A model generated the notes under the pieces. It was given only the letters and a program-made list of their open reading frames with translations, did not search any database and had not been told where the DNA came from. Both the position numbers and the translations under genes were made by a program. Shown here in pieces: positions 1 to 8,989 of a DNA stretch of 64,000 nt (the stretch's first letter is position 1; each line of letters begins with the position of its first letter). The DNA is from Agarivorans litoreus (GTDB taxonomy: Bacteria; Pseudomonadota; Gammaproteobacteria; Enterobacterales; Celerinatantimonadaceae). The stretch spans positions 4,149,001 through 4,213,000 of the forward strand of contig NZ_BLPI01000001.1 in NCBI RefSeq assembly GCF_019649015.1, in the 5' to 3' direction.

Positions 1-103
1 TGAGGTTTGGTTTATCTTACTGGTAGTATTATCATTTGTAGAGGGCTGTTTTTTGAACTGTGTCACTAAGCTGACTTGAATAAGCACTTGACTGTAAATT
101 GAA

Positions 104-117
104 CTGATTTAGGTCAA
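104..117. promoter_or_regulatory. Weak FNR-like site upstream of the MFS gene
   Basis: The sequence CTGAT-TTAG-GTCAA resembles the FNR consensus TTGAT-N4-ATCAA with one mismatch in each half-site. It lies about 73 bases before the MFS start codon. Two mismatches make chance occurrence quite possible, so this is only a suggestion of oxygen-responsive control. Confidence 0.2.
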
Positions 118-189
118 AAATGCTTCAGATCTAGCGTTCTACAGTATAAGGACAATAAATGGATTTAATGTTCTTACAAGGAGTAGGTA

Positions 190-1464
190 ATGAAAAACCG
201 TTGGCTTATCGCAGCATCTGCCGTTGGGCTACATGCCTCTATCGGTTCGGTATACGCATTCAGCGTATTTAAGAAACCCCTAGGTCAGCTGTTGGAGTCA
301 GCGACCAACAATGAAATTGCTTGGACCTTCAGTTTTGCGATTTTCTTTCTCGGCTTATCTGCAGCGATTATGGGTCACTTCGTTGAGAAGAATGGTCCGC
401 GCAAAGCCGGTATGCTCGCAGCTACATTTTTCGGCGGTGGCTTATTAATTGCGGGTTTTGGCGCCTATATTCAAAACCTTTATTTGATCTGGCTCGGCTA
501 TGGTGTGCTAGGTGGTATAGGTTTAGGGATTGGATATATTACTCCCGTATCTACCCTCGTTAAGTGGTTCCCAGATCGTCGTGGTCTTGCCACTGGCTTA
601 GCGATTATGGGCTTTGGCTTTGGCGCTATGGTAGCAGGCCCGGTGTTTAACTTTATTATTGAAACCTTTACTGTTGAGGGCAATGGTATTGCTTACACTT
701 GGTGGATCACCGGAGTTGTATATCTAGTTATAATGTTTGCTTCTGCGTCTTATTTAGAGCGGCCACCACAGGGTTGGATGCCAGATGCAATGAAGGCTGC
801 GGTTGAGTCAGGTGAAAAGAAAGTTGTAGAGGATTTAACCCAACTAACTGCTAACGAAGCGGTTAAAACTGGTCCCTTTTATGGCTTGTGGGTGATGATG
901 TTTATTAACATTTCCTGCGGCATTGCGGTTATTTACGCAGCCTCTCCTCTGGCTCAAGAGAGCATTGGATTAAGCCCGGCGGAAGCTGCTGGTGTGGTTG
1001 GTCTAATGTCGTTGTTTAACGGACTGGGCCGAATTGCTTGGGCTTCATTATCCGATGTACTTGGTCGCCCAAATACCTACATGATTTTCTTCTTAATTCA
1101 AATTGTTGCTTTTTGTTTGCTGCCAAACATTACCAGCATCATTTTGTTCCAGGTTGTTCTATATACCATTTTAACCTGCTACGGTGGTGGCTTTGCAACC
1201 CTGCCTGCCTTTATTGGAGATCTATTCGGTACTAAGGAGCTGAGTGCGATTCACGGCTACGTGCTTACCGCTTGGGCGCTGGCGGGTTTGGCTGGTCCAC
1301 AGATCGCAGCTTACGTTAAAACAACAACTGGCAGCTACGAGATGACGCTCTACATTTTTGCTGGTGTATTTGTTATCGCCTTAATCGCGTCTTTGATGAT
1401 GAAGTCTTACATGACGCGCGCTCGTGCTGAAATGGATGTGGCAGCGCACACGGCTCACGCATAA
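190..1464 (+). CDS. OFA-family MFS transporter (oxalate/formate antiporter-like)
   Basis: A 424-residue inner-membrane carrier with about 12 hydrophobic segments. The sequence shows the MFS loop motif around residues 62-74 (GHFVEKNGPRKAG), the WFPDRRGLATG motif at 126-136 that is typical of the OFA subfamily, and a second-half counterpart GRIAWASLSDVLGR near 280. OFA carriers move small monocarboxylates or dicarboxylates such as oxalate, formate or lactate. The substrate here cannot be read from sequence. The start is supported by an AAGGAG ribosome site eight bases upstream. The gene stands alone, closed by a strong terminator. An FNR-like site lies upstream, but weakly. Family assignment is firm; substrate is unknown. 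Confidence 0.88.
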   Translation: MKNRWLIAASAVGLHASIGSVYAFSVFKKPLGQLLESATNNEIAWTFSFAIFFLGLSAAIMGHFVEKNGPRKAGMLAATFFGGGLLIAGFGAYIQNLYLIWLGYGVLGGIGLGIGYITPVSTLVKWFPDRRGLATGLAIMGFGFGAMVAGPVFNFIIETFTVEGNGIAYTWWITGVVYLVIMFASASYLERPPQGWMPDAMKAAVESGEKKVVEDLTQLTANEAVKTGPFYGLWVMMFINISCGIAVIYAASPLAQESIGLSPAEAAGVVGLMSLFNGLGRIAWASLSDVLGRPNTYMIFFLIQIVAFCLLPNITSIILFQVVLYTILTCYGGGFATLPAFIGDLFGTKELSAIHGYVLTAWALAGLAGPQIAAYVKTTTGSYEMTLYIFAGVFVIALIASLMMKSYMTRARAEMDVAAHTAHA

Positions 1465-1484
1465 GCAAATGTTGCGGTAACTAT

Positions 1485-1511
1485 AAAAAGGGGGCTGTGA
1501 GCCCCTTTTTT
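1485..1511 (+). terminator. Rho-independent terminator of the MFS gene
   Basis: GGGGCT and AGCCCC pair across a three-base loop, with flanking A and T runs extending the stem and six T residues downstream. It sits 20 bases after the MFS stop codon. Confidence 0.88.
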
Positions 1512-1804
1512 AGTCACTAAAGAGTGTGGTCGCCATTAGACAAAAGAGCGTATTCTGATTGGGTGATCTTGAGTCTATAACTTCATGGCTGTATTTGGTA
1601 AGCCGTCTACATTCATCTCTTTAGTGGGGATTTCTCATAGCTTGTTTCTTAGTAAATTGAACACATTTACAAGGTTTCAAAGAGCCACAAATTGCCAGCT
1701 AGCACTATTTTGTTAAATGAATCCTAGATAGTAATTTTGTTTCTGAAGCTTTAGAATTGGCCTGTTAGCAGAGTTCTGCATTATTTTTAACCAAGGAATC
1801 TTGA
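1512..1804. other. Intergenic region upstream of slyD, no clear feature
   Basis: About 290 AT-rich bases between the terminator and slyD. I see no open reading frame of note, no strong hairpin and no convincing -35/-10 pair. The slyD promoter presumably lies in its 3' half, and an AAGGA ribosome site precedes the slyD start. Confidence 0.4.
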
Positions 1805-2287
1805 ATGATCATTGCAAAAGACGACGTTGCCGTTTTTGAATACACTGTAACCGCTAATGGCGAACAACTTGATACTTCCGAAGGCAAAGAGCCTTTGGCA
1901 ATTATTGTTGGTCACGGTCAGTTAGTACCTGGCTTAGAGCAAGCGCTAGTTGGCAAGCAGGTTGGCGACAAGTTTGATGCAGATATTGCTGCCGAAGATG
2001 CTTATGGCGAGCGTAACGATAACCTTGTTCAAGCTGTGCCAAAGAGTATGTTTGGTGATGTTGAGGTGGAAGTAGGCATGCAGTTTCGCGCAACCACCGA
2101 CGAAGGAGAGCAATCAGTAATTATTATCGGCATGGAAGAAGACGAAGTGATTGTTGATGGCAACCACCCATTAGCCGGAATTGATTTGGCTTTCTCAATT
2201 GAAGTGACCGAAGTTCGTAAAGCAACTGAAGAAGAGTTAGCTCACGGCCATGTTCACGCTGCTGGTGGCTGTGGTCACCACCACTAA
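1805..2287 (+). CDS. slyD: FKBP-type peptidyl-prolyl isomerase SlyD
   Basis: A 160-residue cytoplasmic prolyl isomerase and metallochaperone. The FKBP fold is split by the insert-in-flap chaperone domain (roughly residues 70-125), as in SlyD. The motif GHGQLVPGLEQAL near residues 36-48 is the conserved FKBP stretch. The C-terminal tail (147-160) is rich in His, Gly and one Cys, a nickel-binding tail that is much shorter than the long His-rich tail of E. coli SlyD. The ATG at 1805 has an AAGGA site upstream. The gene is monocistronic and convergent with the next gene; the two stop codons are only about 10 bases apart. SlyD normally feeds nickel to hydrogenase maturation; no hydrogenase genes are visible here. 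Confidence 0.93.
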   Translation: MIIAKDDVAVFEYTVTANGEQLDTSEGKEPLAIIVGHGQLVPGLEQALVGKQVGDKFDADIAAEDAYGERNDNLVQAVPKSMFGDVEVEVGMQFRATTDEGEQSVIIIGMEEDEVIVDGNHPLAGIDLAFSIEVTEVRKATEEELAHGHVHAAGGCGHHH

Positions 2288-2297
2288 GCTAAGCCTA

Positions 2298-3857
2298 TTA
2301 GAGTTGGTCTTCTACAGGCAGAAGACCAACTATCCAAGCTTGAAACTTTCGCCATGCGCTGGCTTTAGGCTCACTATCGTAGCGTATTTCAGCTCGCTCC
2401 CTAAATGTTTCTATCCATTCTAATTGTTGGTTTTCATTTAGCGTAAGTAAATAGCTTTTATAAGGTAAGTTGGCGTGTACGCTGCTAAAAACCAGTTTGG
2501 CTAGGTTAGGGCAAGTGAGCAGTAAGCCCATCTCGGTATTTAGATTGATAGAGCGTGGATCCCAATTAAAAGAACCAATAAAGAGTTTTTCTTCATCAAT
2601 TACAAAGACTTTGCTATGTAAACTTGCCCTAGATGCACCTTTACCAAAAAACGCTAAGCGTTGTTTTTGTTTTGCATCTGGTTTTACTTCGTAAAGAAAT
2701 ACGTTCCCTTCTACCAAGCGTTTGCGATACTTTTTGTAGCCAGAGTGAACGGCTGCCACATCAGTTGCTGCAAGTGAGTTAGTTATAACACTCACGTCGA
2801 TACCTTTATGGGCTAAATCTAATAAGCCCTGCGTTCCCTCTTCTCCGGGCACAAAATATGGTGAGCTAAGTAAAATGCTTTGCTCTGACTGCTCAAGTAC
2901 ACTGGCTAAATTTGTAGATACGTCACTAGCAAAGTCGCTGTCTTTATTGGGGTGGTCAACCAGTAAGCTGCCGTCGCACCAATATAAATAGTCACGAATT
3001 GTTTTATCTTTTACTAATTTAGCGTAACGCTGGTGTGCGATAACATAGGACTTAACACTGTTTTTAAAAATTTGTTGTTCCAAGCGACGATATTGAGCTT
3101 GTATGTCTATTTGCTTGGTATTTAAGGATTCAATGGGGTAACTTCGAAGGTTATTCCAATAAAGATCAAAGGCTTGATTAACTTCCTCTACTATTGGTCC
3201 TAAAGCGACTGCATCCAAGTCAGAGAACTCTAGATCATCTTTAGCGCTAAAATACTCATCTCCGATATTACGACCACCCACTACAGTAATTAAACCATCA
3301 ATAGTTAGTGACTTGTTGTGCATGCGACTGTTTAAGCGATTAAAATCGCCTATCATATGGGTTGATCTAAAGGTGCGGTCGTAAAATGGGTTGAAGACCC
3401 TTACCTCGATATTGTCATGTAAGGCCATGGCTTTTAGAACGTCGTCATAATTGGAAGTATTGATGTCGTCAATTAATAGGCGAACACGCACACCGCGATC
3501 TGCAGCCCCTATTAAGTTGCCGAGAAAAATAGCCCCGGTCATGTCTTCTTTAATCATGTAATACTGAGCATCAATGCTTAGTTGCGCTTCTTCAATTAAC
3601 GCGATTCTAGCGGCAAAAGCACTTATCCCATCAGACAGAACTGCAATACCATTTTTACCTGGTTGATGCTGGGTAATTTGGTTTACTTTGAATTGGTTTT
3701 CGGACTCGACACTGGGCTTAATGGTGTAACTTGGCTGCTTATATTGTTGAATTAGAGCGTCAGATGGGCGCTGGGCACAGGCAAAAAGCAGTTGGCTGAC
3801 AAAAAATATTAAAAGTAGGTGAGCGCTAGGCCGCTGCAATTCCGTATGCATCTTCAA
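2298..3857 (-). CDS. Phospholipase D-family lipoprotein, ClsC-like cardiolipin synthase
   Basis: A 519-residue protein with two phospholipase D HKD motifs: H180-K182-D187 (HNKSLTID) and H414-K416-D421 (HSKVFVID), followed by the usual GSFNWDPRS stretch. Two HKD motifs in one chain and the overall layout match bacterial cardiolipin synthases of the ClsC/YmdC type, which transfer phosphatidyl groups between phospholipids. The N-terminus has a hydrophobic stretch and a lipobox (LFAC, Cys27), so it is probably a lipoprotein on the periplasmic side; this differs from cytosolic ClsC. No YmdB-like partner gene is next to it. The exact substrate is inferred from family only. Its last codons lie inside an 11-bp hairpin. 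Confidence 0.82.
   Translation of the reverse strand: MKMHTELQRPSAHLLLIFFVSQLLFACAQRPSDALIQQYKQPSYTIKPSVESENQFKVNQITQHQPGKNGIAVLSDGISAFAARIALIEEAQLSIDAQYYMIKEDMTGAIFLGNLIGAADRGVRVRLLIDDINTSNYDDVLKAMALHDNIEVRVFNPFYDRTFRSTHMIGDFNRLNSRMHNKSLTIDGLITVVGGRNIGDEYFSAKDDLEFSDLDAVALGPIVEEVNQAFDLYWNNLRSYPIESLNTKQIDIQAQYRRLEQQIFKNSVKSYVIAHQRYAKLVKDKTIRDYLYWCDGSLLVDHPNKDSDFASDVSTNLASVLEQSEQSILLSSPYFVPGEEGTQGLLDLAHKGIDVSVITNSLAATDVAAVHSGYKKYRKRLVEGNVFLYEVKPDAKQKQRLAFFGKGASRASLHSKVFVIDEEKLFIGSFNWDPRSINLNTEMGLLLTCPNLAKLVFSSVHANLPYKSYLLTLNENQQLEWIETFRERAEIRYDSEPKASAWRKFQAWIVGLLPVEDQL
2303..2330. terminator. 11-bp perfect hairpin between convergent slyD and cls-like gene
   Basis: GTTGGTCTTCT and AGAAGACCAAC pair perfectly across a six-base loop. 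The hairpin includes the last codons of the minus-strand phospholipase D gene and lies 15 bases past the slyD stop. There is no T run on either side, so it is a weak or Rho-assisted bidirectional terminator, or an mRNA 3'-end stabiliser. Confidence 0.5.
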
Positions 3858-3862
3858 TGAGT

Positions 3863-3953
3863 AACTCGCTAAATTATAAAAGAAATTTTAGGTTATTTGT
3901 GGTCATTTAGCTAGCGAGTTTACAGAGCTAGAGCATGTAATTGTTAACTCGCT
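3863..3953. repeat. Three copies of AACTCGCT in the divergent promoter region
   Basis: AACTCGCTA occurs at 3863-3871, its reverse complement at 3912-3920, and AACTCGCT again at 3946-3953. The first pair forms an inverted repeat with about 40 bases between arms. The copies lie between the divergent cls-like gene and ygiQ and could be binding sites of one regulator. Function is unknown. Confidence 0.35.
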
Positions 3954-3986
3954 GTTAATCCGTTTCCTAGCAACTTAAATAACGTA

Positions 3987-3992
3987 TATAAT
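3987..3992 (+). promoter_or_regulatory. Possible -10 element of ygiQ
   Basis: A perfect TATAAT lies 30 bases before the ygiQ start codon. The matching -35 region is poor (TTCCTA at a 17-base spacing), so only the -10 hexamer is convincing. Confidence 0.4.
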
Positions 3993-4022
3993 GTCGCGCT
4001 TGATTGTACGAGACCAATTTAT

Positions 4023-6161
4023 ATGCAAACTGCACCAACTTTATTTAAACCAGAAACTTGCGTGAATCGCCAGCGTGCTGCTGCGCCTTTCTTGCCTATG
4101 TCACGTAAGGAAATGAAAACCTTAGGTTGGGATAGCTGTGACATTATTTTGGTGACCGGTGACGCTTACGTTGATCATCCTAGCTTTGGTATGGCAGTTA
4201 TTGGCCGTATGTTGGAAGCCAAGGGCTTTAGAGTTGGGATTATTGCTCAGCCAGAGTGGACCAGCAAAGACGCCTTTATGAAGCTTGGCAAGCCTAATTT
4301 ATTTTTTGGGGTAACTGCTGGCAACATGGATTCGATGATCAACCGTTACACGGCAGACAGAAAGCTACGCCATGACGATGCTTATACGCCAAATAATGAA
4401 GGGGGGAAACGGCCCGATCGAGCGGTGATTGTGTACTCGCAACGCTGTAAAGAAGCCTACAAGGATGTACCAGTGGTACTTGGCGGAATAGAAGCAAGCT
4501 TACGCCGCATTGCCCACTATGATTACTGGTCTGATAAAGTGCGTCGCTCGGTACTGTTTGATGCAAAAGCTGAGCTGCTTATCTACGGGAATGCTGAGCG
4601 TCCTTTGGTAGAAGTAGCACATCGCCTTAGCCAAGGTGAGGCAATTAGCGAGCTCAATGATGTTCGTGGAACGGCGATTATTCGTAAAGAAGCATTACCA
4701 GGCTGGAGCGGCTTAGATTCAAGCCATCTAGATAAGCCTGGAAAAATTGACCCTATTCCTAGCCCTTATGCCGAAATAGAAGAAAGCTGTTCGAGTAAAG
4801 AAGCTGAGACAGTTGACCCGAAAGAAGCCGAGCAAGCTAAACCGATTGTTGTGCAATTAGAAAAGAAACGCCCTTGGGAAAATGTATATATTAATTTGCC
4901 CGCTTATGAGCAAGTAAAAGTTAACCAAGTGCTTTACGCTCATGCTTCTCGGATTTTTCACTTAGAAACTAACCCCGGCTGTGCCCGAGCATTAGCTCAG
5001 CGCCATGGTGATAGAATTGTTTGGCTTAACCCTCCTGCCTTGCCCTTAAGCACTGAAGATATGGATGGCGTGTTTGGTTTGCCTTATCAGCGTGTGCCGC
5101 ACCCTAGTTATGGTAAGGCTAAAATACCTGCCTACGACATGATTAAGTTTTCAATAAACATCATGCGTGGTTGTTATGGTGGTTGTACTTTCTGTTCAAT
5201 TACCGAGCACGAAGGGCGAATTATTCAAAGCCGCTCAGAAGATTCCATCATCAACGAGATCGAGCAGATCAGAGATCAAGTGCCTGGATTTACAGGCGTT
5301 ATTTCTGATTTAGGTGGCCCAACGGCCAACATGTATCGACTAAATTGTAAGAGCCCAAAGGCCGAAGAAACTTGTCGCCGCCTGTCTTGTGTTTATCCGA
5401 CTATCTGTCATCACATGGATACTGACCATACTCCAACCATTGACCTGTATCGCAGAGCACGTAAGGTGGAGGGGATCAAAAAGATTCTTATTGCTTCTGG
5501 TGTGCGTTACGACCTTGCTATTGAAGACCCTCGTTACGTTAAGGAACTGGCGTTACACCACGTTGGTGGCTATCTAAAAATTGCGCCAGAGCATACTGAG
5601 GAAGGCCCATTATCTAAGATGATGAAGCCGGGTATGGGCACTTACCATAAGTTTAAAGAGCTGTTTGATAAATACTCGAAAGAGGCTGGTAAAAAGCAGT
5701 ATTTGATCCCTTATTTTATCTCGGCGCATCCAGGTACTAAAGATGAAGACATGGTGACACTGGCATTGTGGCTGAAGAAGAACAAGTTCCGACTAGACCA
5801 AGTGCAGAACTTCTATCCATCGCCTTTAGCTAACGCAACGACTATGTATCACACCGAGCGAAATCCGCTGCATAAGGTTAGCCATACTAGTGAACGTGTA
5901 TCGGTAGCCAAGAAAGGCCGTCAACGCCGCTTACATAAGGCCTTGCTTCGTTACCATGATGAGAAGAATTGGCCAATTATTCGAGAAGGTTTAACCAATA
6001 TGGGACTAACCAAGTTAATTGGTAGTGGCTTACACCATTTGGTGCCGGCAGACAGTAAGCGGGGAAGTCGTGGAGCAGGGAACCGAGCTTATAAAGGGGC
6101 AAAAAACAGTAATTTCGCAGCCACTCGTTTCACTAACAAGCAATTTAAGCAAAAGCGTTAA
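4023..6161 (+). CDS. ygiQ: YgiQ family radical SAM protein (UPF0313)
   Basis: A 712-residue cytoplasmic radical-SAM protein. The CxxxCxxC cluster motif is at C384, C388 and C391 (GCYGGCTFC), within the central SAM domain. Around it are the N-terminal YgiQ domain (roughly 25-350), beginning with the stretch [13 protein letters not shown], and a C-terminal Arg/Lys-rich tail. Length and architecture match the UPF0313 family, whose reaction is not established. An insertion-like Glu/Lys-rich stretch near 250-290 is variable within the family. No Shine-Dalgarno sequence is visible before the ATG, but the start fits the family N-terminus. Transcription ends at the terminator at 6164-6190. Confidence 0.9.
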   Translation: MQTAPTLFKPETCVNRQRAAAPFLPMSRKEMKTLGWDSCDIILVTGDAYVDHPSFGMAVIGRMLEAKGFRVGIIAQPEWTSKDAFMKLGKPNLFFGVTAGNMDSMINRYTADRKLRHDDAYTPNNEGGKRPDRAVIVYSQRCKEAYKDVPVVLGGIEASLRRIAHYDYWSDKVRRSVLFDAKAELLIYGNAERPLVEVAHRLSQGEAISELNDVRGTAIIRKEALPGWSGLDSSHLDKPGKIDPIPSPYAEIEESCSSKEAETVDPKEAEQAKPIVVQLEKKRPWENVYINLPAYEQVKVNQVLYAHASRIFHLETNPGCARALAQRHGDRIVWLNPPALPLSTEDMDGVFGLPYQRVPHPSYGKAKIPAYDMIKFSINIMRGCYGGCTFCSITEHEGRIIQSRSEDSIINEIEQIRDQVPGFTGVISDLGGPTANMYRLNCKSPKAEETCRRLSCVYPTICHHMDTDHTPTIDLYRRARKVEGIKKILIASGVRYDLAIEDPRYVKELALHHVGGYLKIAPEHTEEGPLSKMMKPGMGTYHKFKELFDKYSKEAGKKQYLIPYFISAHPGTKDEDMVTLALWLKKNKFRLDQVQNFYPSPLANATTMYHTERNPLHKVSHTSERVSVAKKGRQRRLHKALLRYHDEKNWPIIREGLTNMGLTKLIGSGLHHLVPADSKRGSRGAGNRAYKGAKNSNFAATRFTNKQFKQKR

Positions 6162-6163
6162 TC

Positions 6164-6190
6164 AAAAAAGCGGCGTAAAGCCGCTTTTTT
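6164..6190. terminator. Bidirectional terminator after ygiQ
   Basis: AAAAAAGCGGC and GCCGCTTTTTT pair perfectly around a five-base loop. It serves ygiQ on the plus strand, and its A run gives a T run for the minus-strand 76-residue gene, whose stop codon touches the stem. Confidence 0.92.
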
Positions 6191-6419
6191 ATATCATGTG
6201 TCTGAATACATCGAAGGCTACGCAAAACACTAGCGCGTAGACTGATCGCCTAATCAGAGTGTACTCGTCGGTGTTTAGGTTATTGACGGGTTTAAAAAAA
6301 ATTCTTAAAGGATTTAACCAGTCTTGATGGCGCTTAGCATGTAAGTACATTGCTCTTAATGCGAAGCCTAGTGCCACAACCAGGCAAACAGCTTCGCTTA
6401 TAAGCAGAGCATTAGTCAT
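6189..6419 (-). CDS. Small membrane protein of unknown function next to narP
   Basis: A 76-residue reading frame with two likely membrane segments: about residues 4-25 (starting ALLISEAVCLVVALGF) and 58-74 (RRSVYALVFCVAF). Between them is a basic, hydrophilic stretch. It starts five bases after the narP stop codon, so it probably belongs to the narQ-narP transcript, and it ends at a strong terminator. I do not recognise the family. Tight spacing and terminator placement are the main arguments that it is real. A role near nitrate sensing is only guessed from position. Confidence 0.55.
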   Translation of the reverse strand: MTNALLISEAVCLVVALGFALRAMYLHAKRHQDWLNPLRIFFKPVNNLNTDEYTLIRRSVYALVFCVAFDVFRHMI

Positions 6420-6424
6420 AGTAA

Positions 6425-7060
6425 TTAAGCGATATGCTCAAGATACATCACGGTTAGTTCTACCCGTGATTTGGCGTTAAGTTTTCGCAATAAGCTCTTC
6501 ACGTGAACCTTTACTGTACCTTCGGTAATTCTAAGCGTAGAGGCTACTTCTCGGTTACTGGCTCCTTTGGCTATTTCGTTCAGAGTTTGTAATTCACGTT
6601 TAGTGAGCGTTTCCAGTTTTTCAGCAAACTCGTCGGTTTCGTGTAAACAGTTAAGAAAAGGGGCTAGCTCTTCACTCAAAACTTGTTTGCCTGCGGCCGC
6701 TTGTTTAAGTTGCTCGTGTAGTTGTTCTGGTTCCATATCTTTAAGCAGATAGCCATCAGCCCCTGCATTAATCAGATTAATAACGTCTTGCTTTGAATCT
6801 GACACGGTGAGGATGATGATGGTAGAGCTAACTTTATTTTCACGGAGCAGCTTTAGAGTATCTAGTCCAGACAGCCCCTTCATGTTTAAATCCAATAGCA
6901 CTACATCGGGTTCTAATTCACTGCAAAGCTCTACAGCTTGCGCACCACTGCCAGCTTCAGCAACAACGTTAAACTCAGGTTCAATGCTTAAAAACTGAAC
7001 AATGCCTTTGCGCATTAACGGGTGGTCGTCTACAACAAGAATGTTGATTGGGTCGCTCAT
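6425..7060 (-). CDS. narP: NarP/NarL-family nitrate response regulator
   Basis: A 211-residue response regulator. The receiver domain (1-120) has the acidic pair D11-D12, the phospho-acceptor D57 (LLDLNM) and the switch lysine in YLLKD. The C-terminal LuxR-type helix-turn-helix spans about 149-205 (LTKRELQTLNEIAKG onward). It lies 14 bases downstream of a NarQ-type sensor kinase, and the nap genes are nearby, so I call it NarP. NarP controls nitrate and nitrite respiration genes by binding TACYYMT heptamers, and such a 7-2-7 pair occurs in front of napF (10025-10040). NarL cannot be strictly excluded, but the linkage to nap and the 7-2-7 site favour NarP. Confidence 0.88.
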   Translation of the reverse strand: MSDPINILVVDDHPLMRKGIVQFLSIEPEFNVVAEAGSGAQAVELCSELEPDVVLLDLNMKGLSGLDTLKLLRENKVSSTIIILTVSDSKQDVINLINAGADGYLLKDMEPEQLHEQLKQAAAGKQVLSEELAPFLNCLHETDEFAEKLETLTKRELQTLNEIAKGASNREVASTLRITEGTVKVHVKSLLRKLNAKSRVELTVMYLEHIA

Positions 7061-7074
7061 AGCTTGCAGGATCC

Positions 7075-8763
7075 TTAATTACTCTTTCTAGGAAAGGTTA
7101 GTTTTACCGAAACACCACCGGATAACGATTGCTCAAAGCGAATATCTCCATCTAGCCGCTGAGCGCGTTCTTGCATTATTTGTAGTCCGTAATGGTCGTT
7201 AACTTGTTTTAGTTTACCGCCCTGTAAGCCATTGTCTGCTACTTCAACAGAAATTCGCTCAGAGTCGCCAACACACTTAACCCAAATTTTATCACAGTCA
7301 GCATGTTTTAAAGCGTTTATGATCGCTTCTCGAACAATTTGTATTATATGAATTTGTTTATCAGCTTCCACCATATCGTTAGATATATTGGTCTCAAGCT
7401 CTATGACTTGAGAGTGCTGGGTATTTAATTCGTCTACCAACACTTGTAGTGATTCAACCAGTAGGGCGTTTTTAATGGTTAATCTGAAGGTGGATAGCAA
7501 TTCTCGTAACTGGATGTAGGCGGCGCTTAATACTGATTGTATTTCTTCACTAATTTCAAAGCTTTGTTGGCAATCGCAAGGGCTTTGTTTAAGTTGCCGC
7601 TGAAGCAGGCTAGTTTGAATTTTTAAATAAGATAAAGACTGTGCTAGAGAGTCGTGTAACTCGCGGGCTATAGTGGCGCGTTCTTCCATTAATAACAGCT
7701 TTTGTTTTTGCAACAAACTTTGTTCAAAACGGAGAACTTTTGTCACGGTACGGCAGTAACTGGTAACAATCGCTGCTCTATCTTTAGGAACAGCTGGCAA
7801 CTGTAAAGAGCCGTATTGCTCTTGGTTAAGTTGCAAAGATATTGGTTCTTCAAATTGCATCTTTTGGTGCTCTAACTCTACTTCTATGTCTAATTTGTCG
7901 ATGTATAGTTTAGCGGCCTCTATTCCTAAGGTTTCACAAAGTAGTTTTAGCGACTGTTCTAGATGCTCCTCATTTAGGGTACTGTTAAACAGAGTTTGCT
8001 CTAGGTTATATAAGAAATTTAAATCACGGTTGGCACGGCGTAGTTCTTTGGTTTTTGCTTTAACTTGGTTTTCAAGGGTTTGGTAAGAATGCTCTAAGTC
8101 TTGCGACATAGACATAATTCCCTTGGCCAAGGTTTCCATTTCAATACTGGCATAGCTAGTTGGTACAGATATCTTAAAATCACCCTGTTGCACTTGTTTG
8201 GCAGCTTCTACCAATTGATAAATAGGTTTGGAAATATTTCGTTGAATATACCAAAGCGTATAAACAGCGATAAATGTGATGATGGCAAAGGCAATTAATT
8301 GAAGCAGGGTGAGGGAGAAGACTTTGGATTCAGAGTTGTATTGGGTTTCTGCCACAAATTGGTCGATTAGATCGACAAATCCAACGATCTCACGGTCAAA
8401 TGCATCAATGTTCTTTTCGATAACAAAGGGTTTAAGCTGCGTCCAGCGTTGTTTAACTTGTTGGTAGCGCTGGTTGATCGCATCATCTTGCAAGGCGGCT
8501 TTAGTTAGCGCATTACTGTTTAACGATGTTTCAAACTGTTGAATTTTTCGTTCTACTTCTTTGTCGTATACATTTAAAGCATGCGCCATTCGGTAACTTT
8601 GCATACGCAAAGAGCCGGCTATATTGATTGCTTCTGCATCATTGAGGCTGTTTACTAAGGTGGTTAATGAGCCAATTGCCACTAGGGCAAAAAGGAACAT
8701 CATCACACTTAACAAGCGAATTACCGCTGTGCCTATGGAGCGTTTACCAAAAAAACGTTTCAA
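7075..8763 (-). CDS. narQ: NarQ/NarX-type nitrate/nitrite sensor histidine kinase
   Basis: A 562-residue inner-membrane sensor. It has TM1 (about 14-35), a periplasmic four-helix sensor region that begins with the nitrate-binding P-box (about 42-60, DAEAINIAGSLRMQSYRMA), TM2 (about 147-172), HAMP (about 170-225), a signalling/GAF-like middle part, and a HisKA_3 plus ATPase core. The phosphorylated histidine is H370 in RELHDSLAQ. The ATPase domain contains VADNGLQGG and ends at residue 560. It detects periplasmic nitrate and nitrite and phosphorylates the adjacent NarP. The two form one transcript read away from moaA. NarX is possible, but NarQ fits the single-pair arrangement. Confidence 0.9.
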   Translation of the reverse strand: MKRFFGKRSIGTAVIRLLSVMMFLFALVAIGSLTTLVNSLNDAEAINIAGSLRMQSYRMAHALNVYDKEVERKIQQFETSLNSNALTKAALQDDAINQRYQQVKQRWTQLKPFVIEKNIDAFDREIVGFVDLIDQFVAETQYNSESKVFSLTLLQLIAFAIITFIAVYTLWYIQRNISKPIYQLVEAAKQVQQGDFKISVPTSYASIEMETLAKGIMSMSQDLEHSYQTLENQVKAKTKELRRANRDLNFLYNLEQTLFNSTLNEEHLEQSLKLLCETLGIEAAKLYIDKLDIEVELEHQKMQFEEPISLQLNQEQYGSLQLPAVPKDRAAIVTSYCRTVTKVLRFEQSLLQKQKLLLMEERATIARELHDSLAQSLSYLKIQTSLLQRQLKQSPCDCQQSFEISEEIQSVLSAAYIQLRELLSTFRLTIKNALLVESLQVLVDELNTQHSQVIELETNISNDMVEADKQIHIIQIVREAIINALKHADCDKIWVKCVGDSERISVEVADNGLQGGKLKQVNDHYGLQIMQERAQRLDGDIRFEQSLSGGVSVKLTFPRKSN

Positions 8764-8880
8764 AAATAAGTCCTTTCAATTCAACAAGCTTATCCAACAA
8801 ATATCACAAAGTCAGTGTAACCGTTTAAGAAAGCACTTAACAAATTAAGATTTATTGCATAGCATTAAACTATCACCGAA

Positions 8881-8986
8881 GTCTAAATCGACCTAAGTCA
8901 CAATGATACGGCGTTTAGACCCTTAGCATCGACTAAGCAGGGTAGAGTGCAGAAATGGCTTTGCCTCCCGCATTTGGAAAGGTTGA
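8881..8986 (+). promoter_or_regulatory. Structured moaA leader, possible molybdenum-cofactor (Moco) riboswitch
   Basis: The 106 bases before moaA are unusually structured. GTCTAAA (8881-8887) pairs with TTTAGAC (8914-8920). CTTAG (8922-8926) pairs with CTAAG (8933-8937). A GGC-TTT-GCC hairpin follows at 8957-8965. The segment then reads GCCTCCC and GGAAAGG, the latter being the ribosome site. Moco-family RNAs are known upstream of moaA in gammaproteobacteria and end near the ribosome site with similar pyrimidine and GGAAAGG segments. The family match is from memory and needs a covariance-model test. Confidence 0.38.
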
Positions 8987-8989
8987 TTT

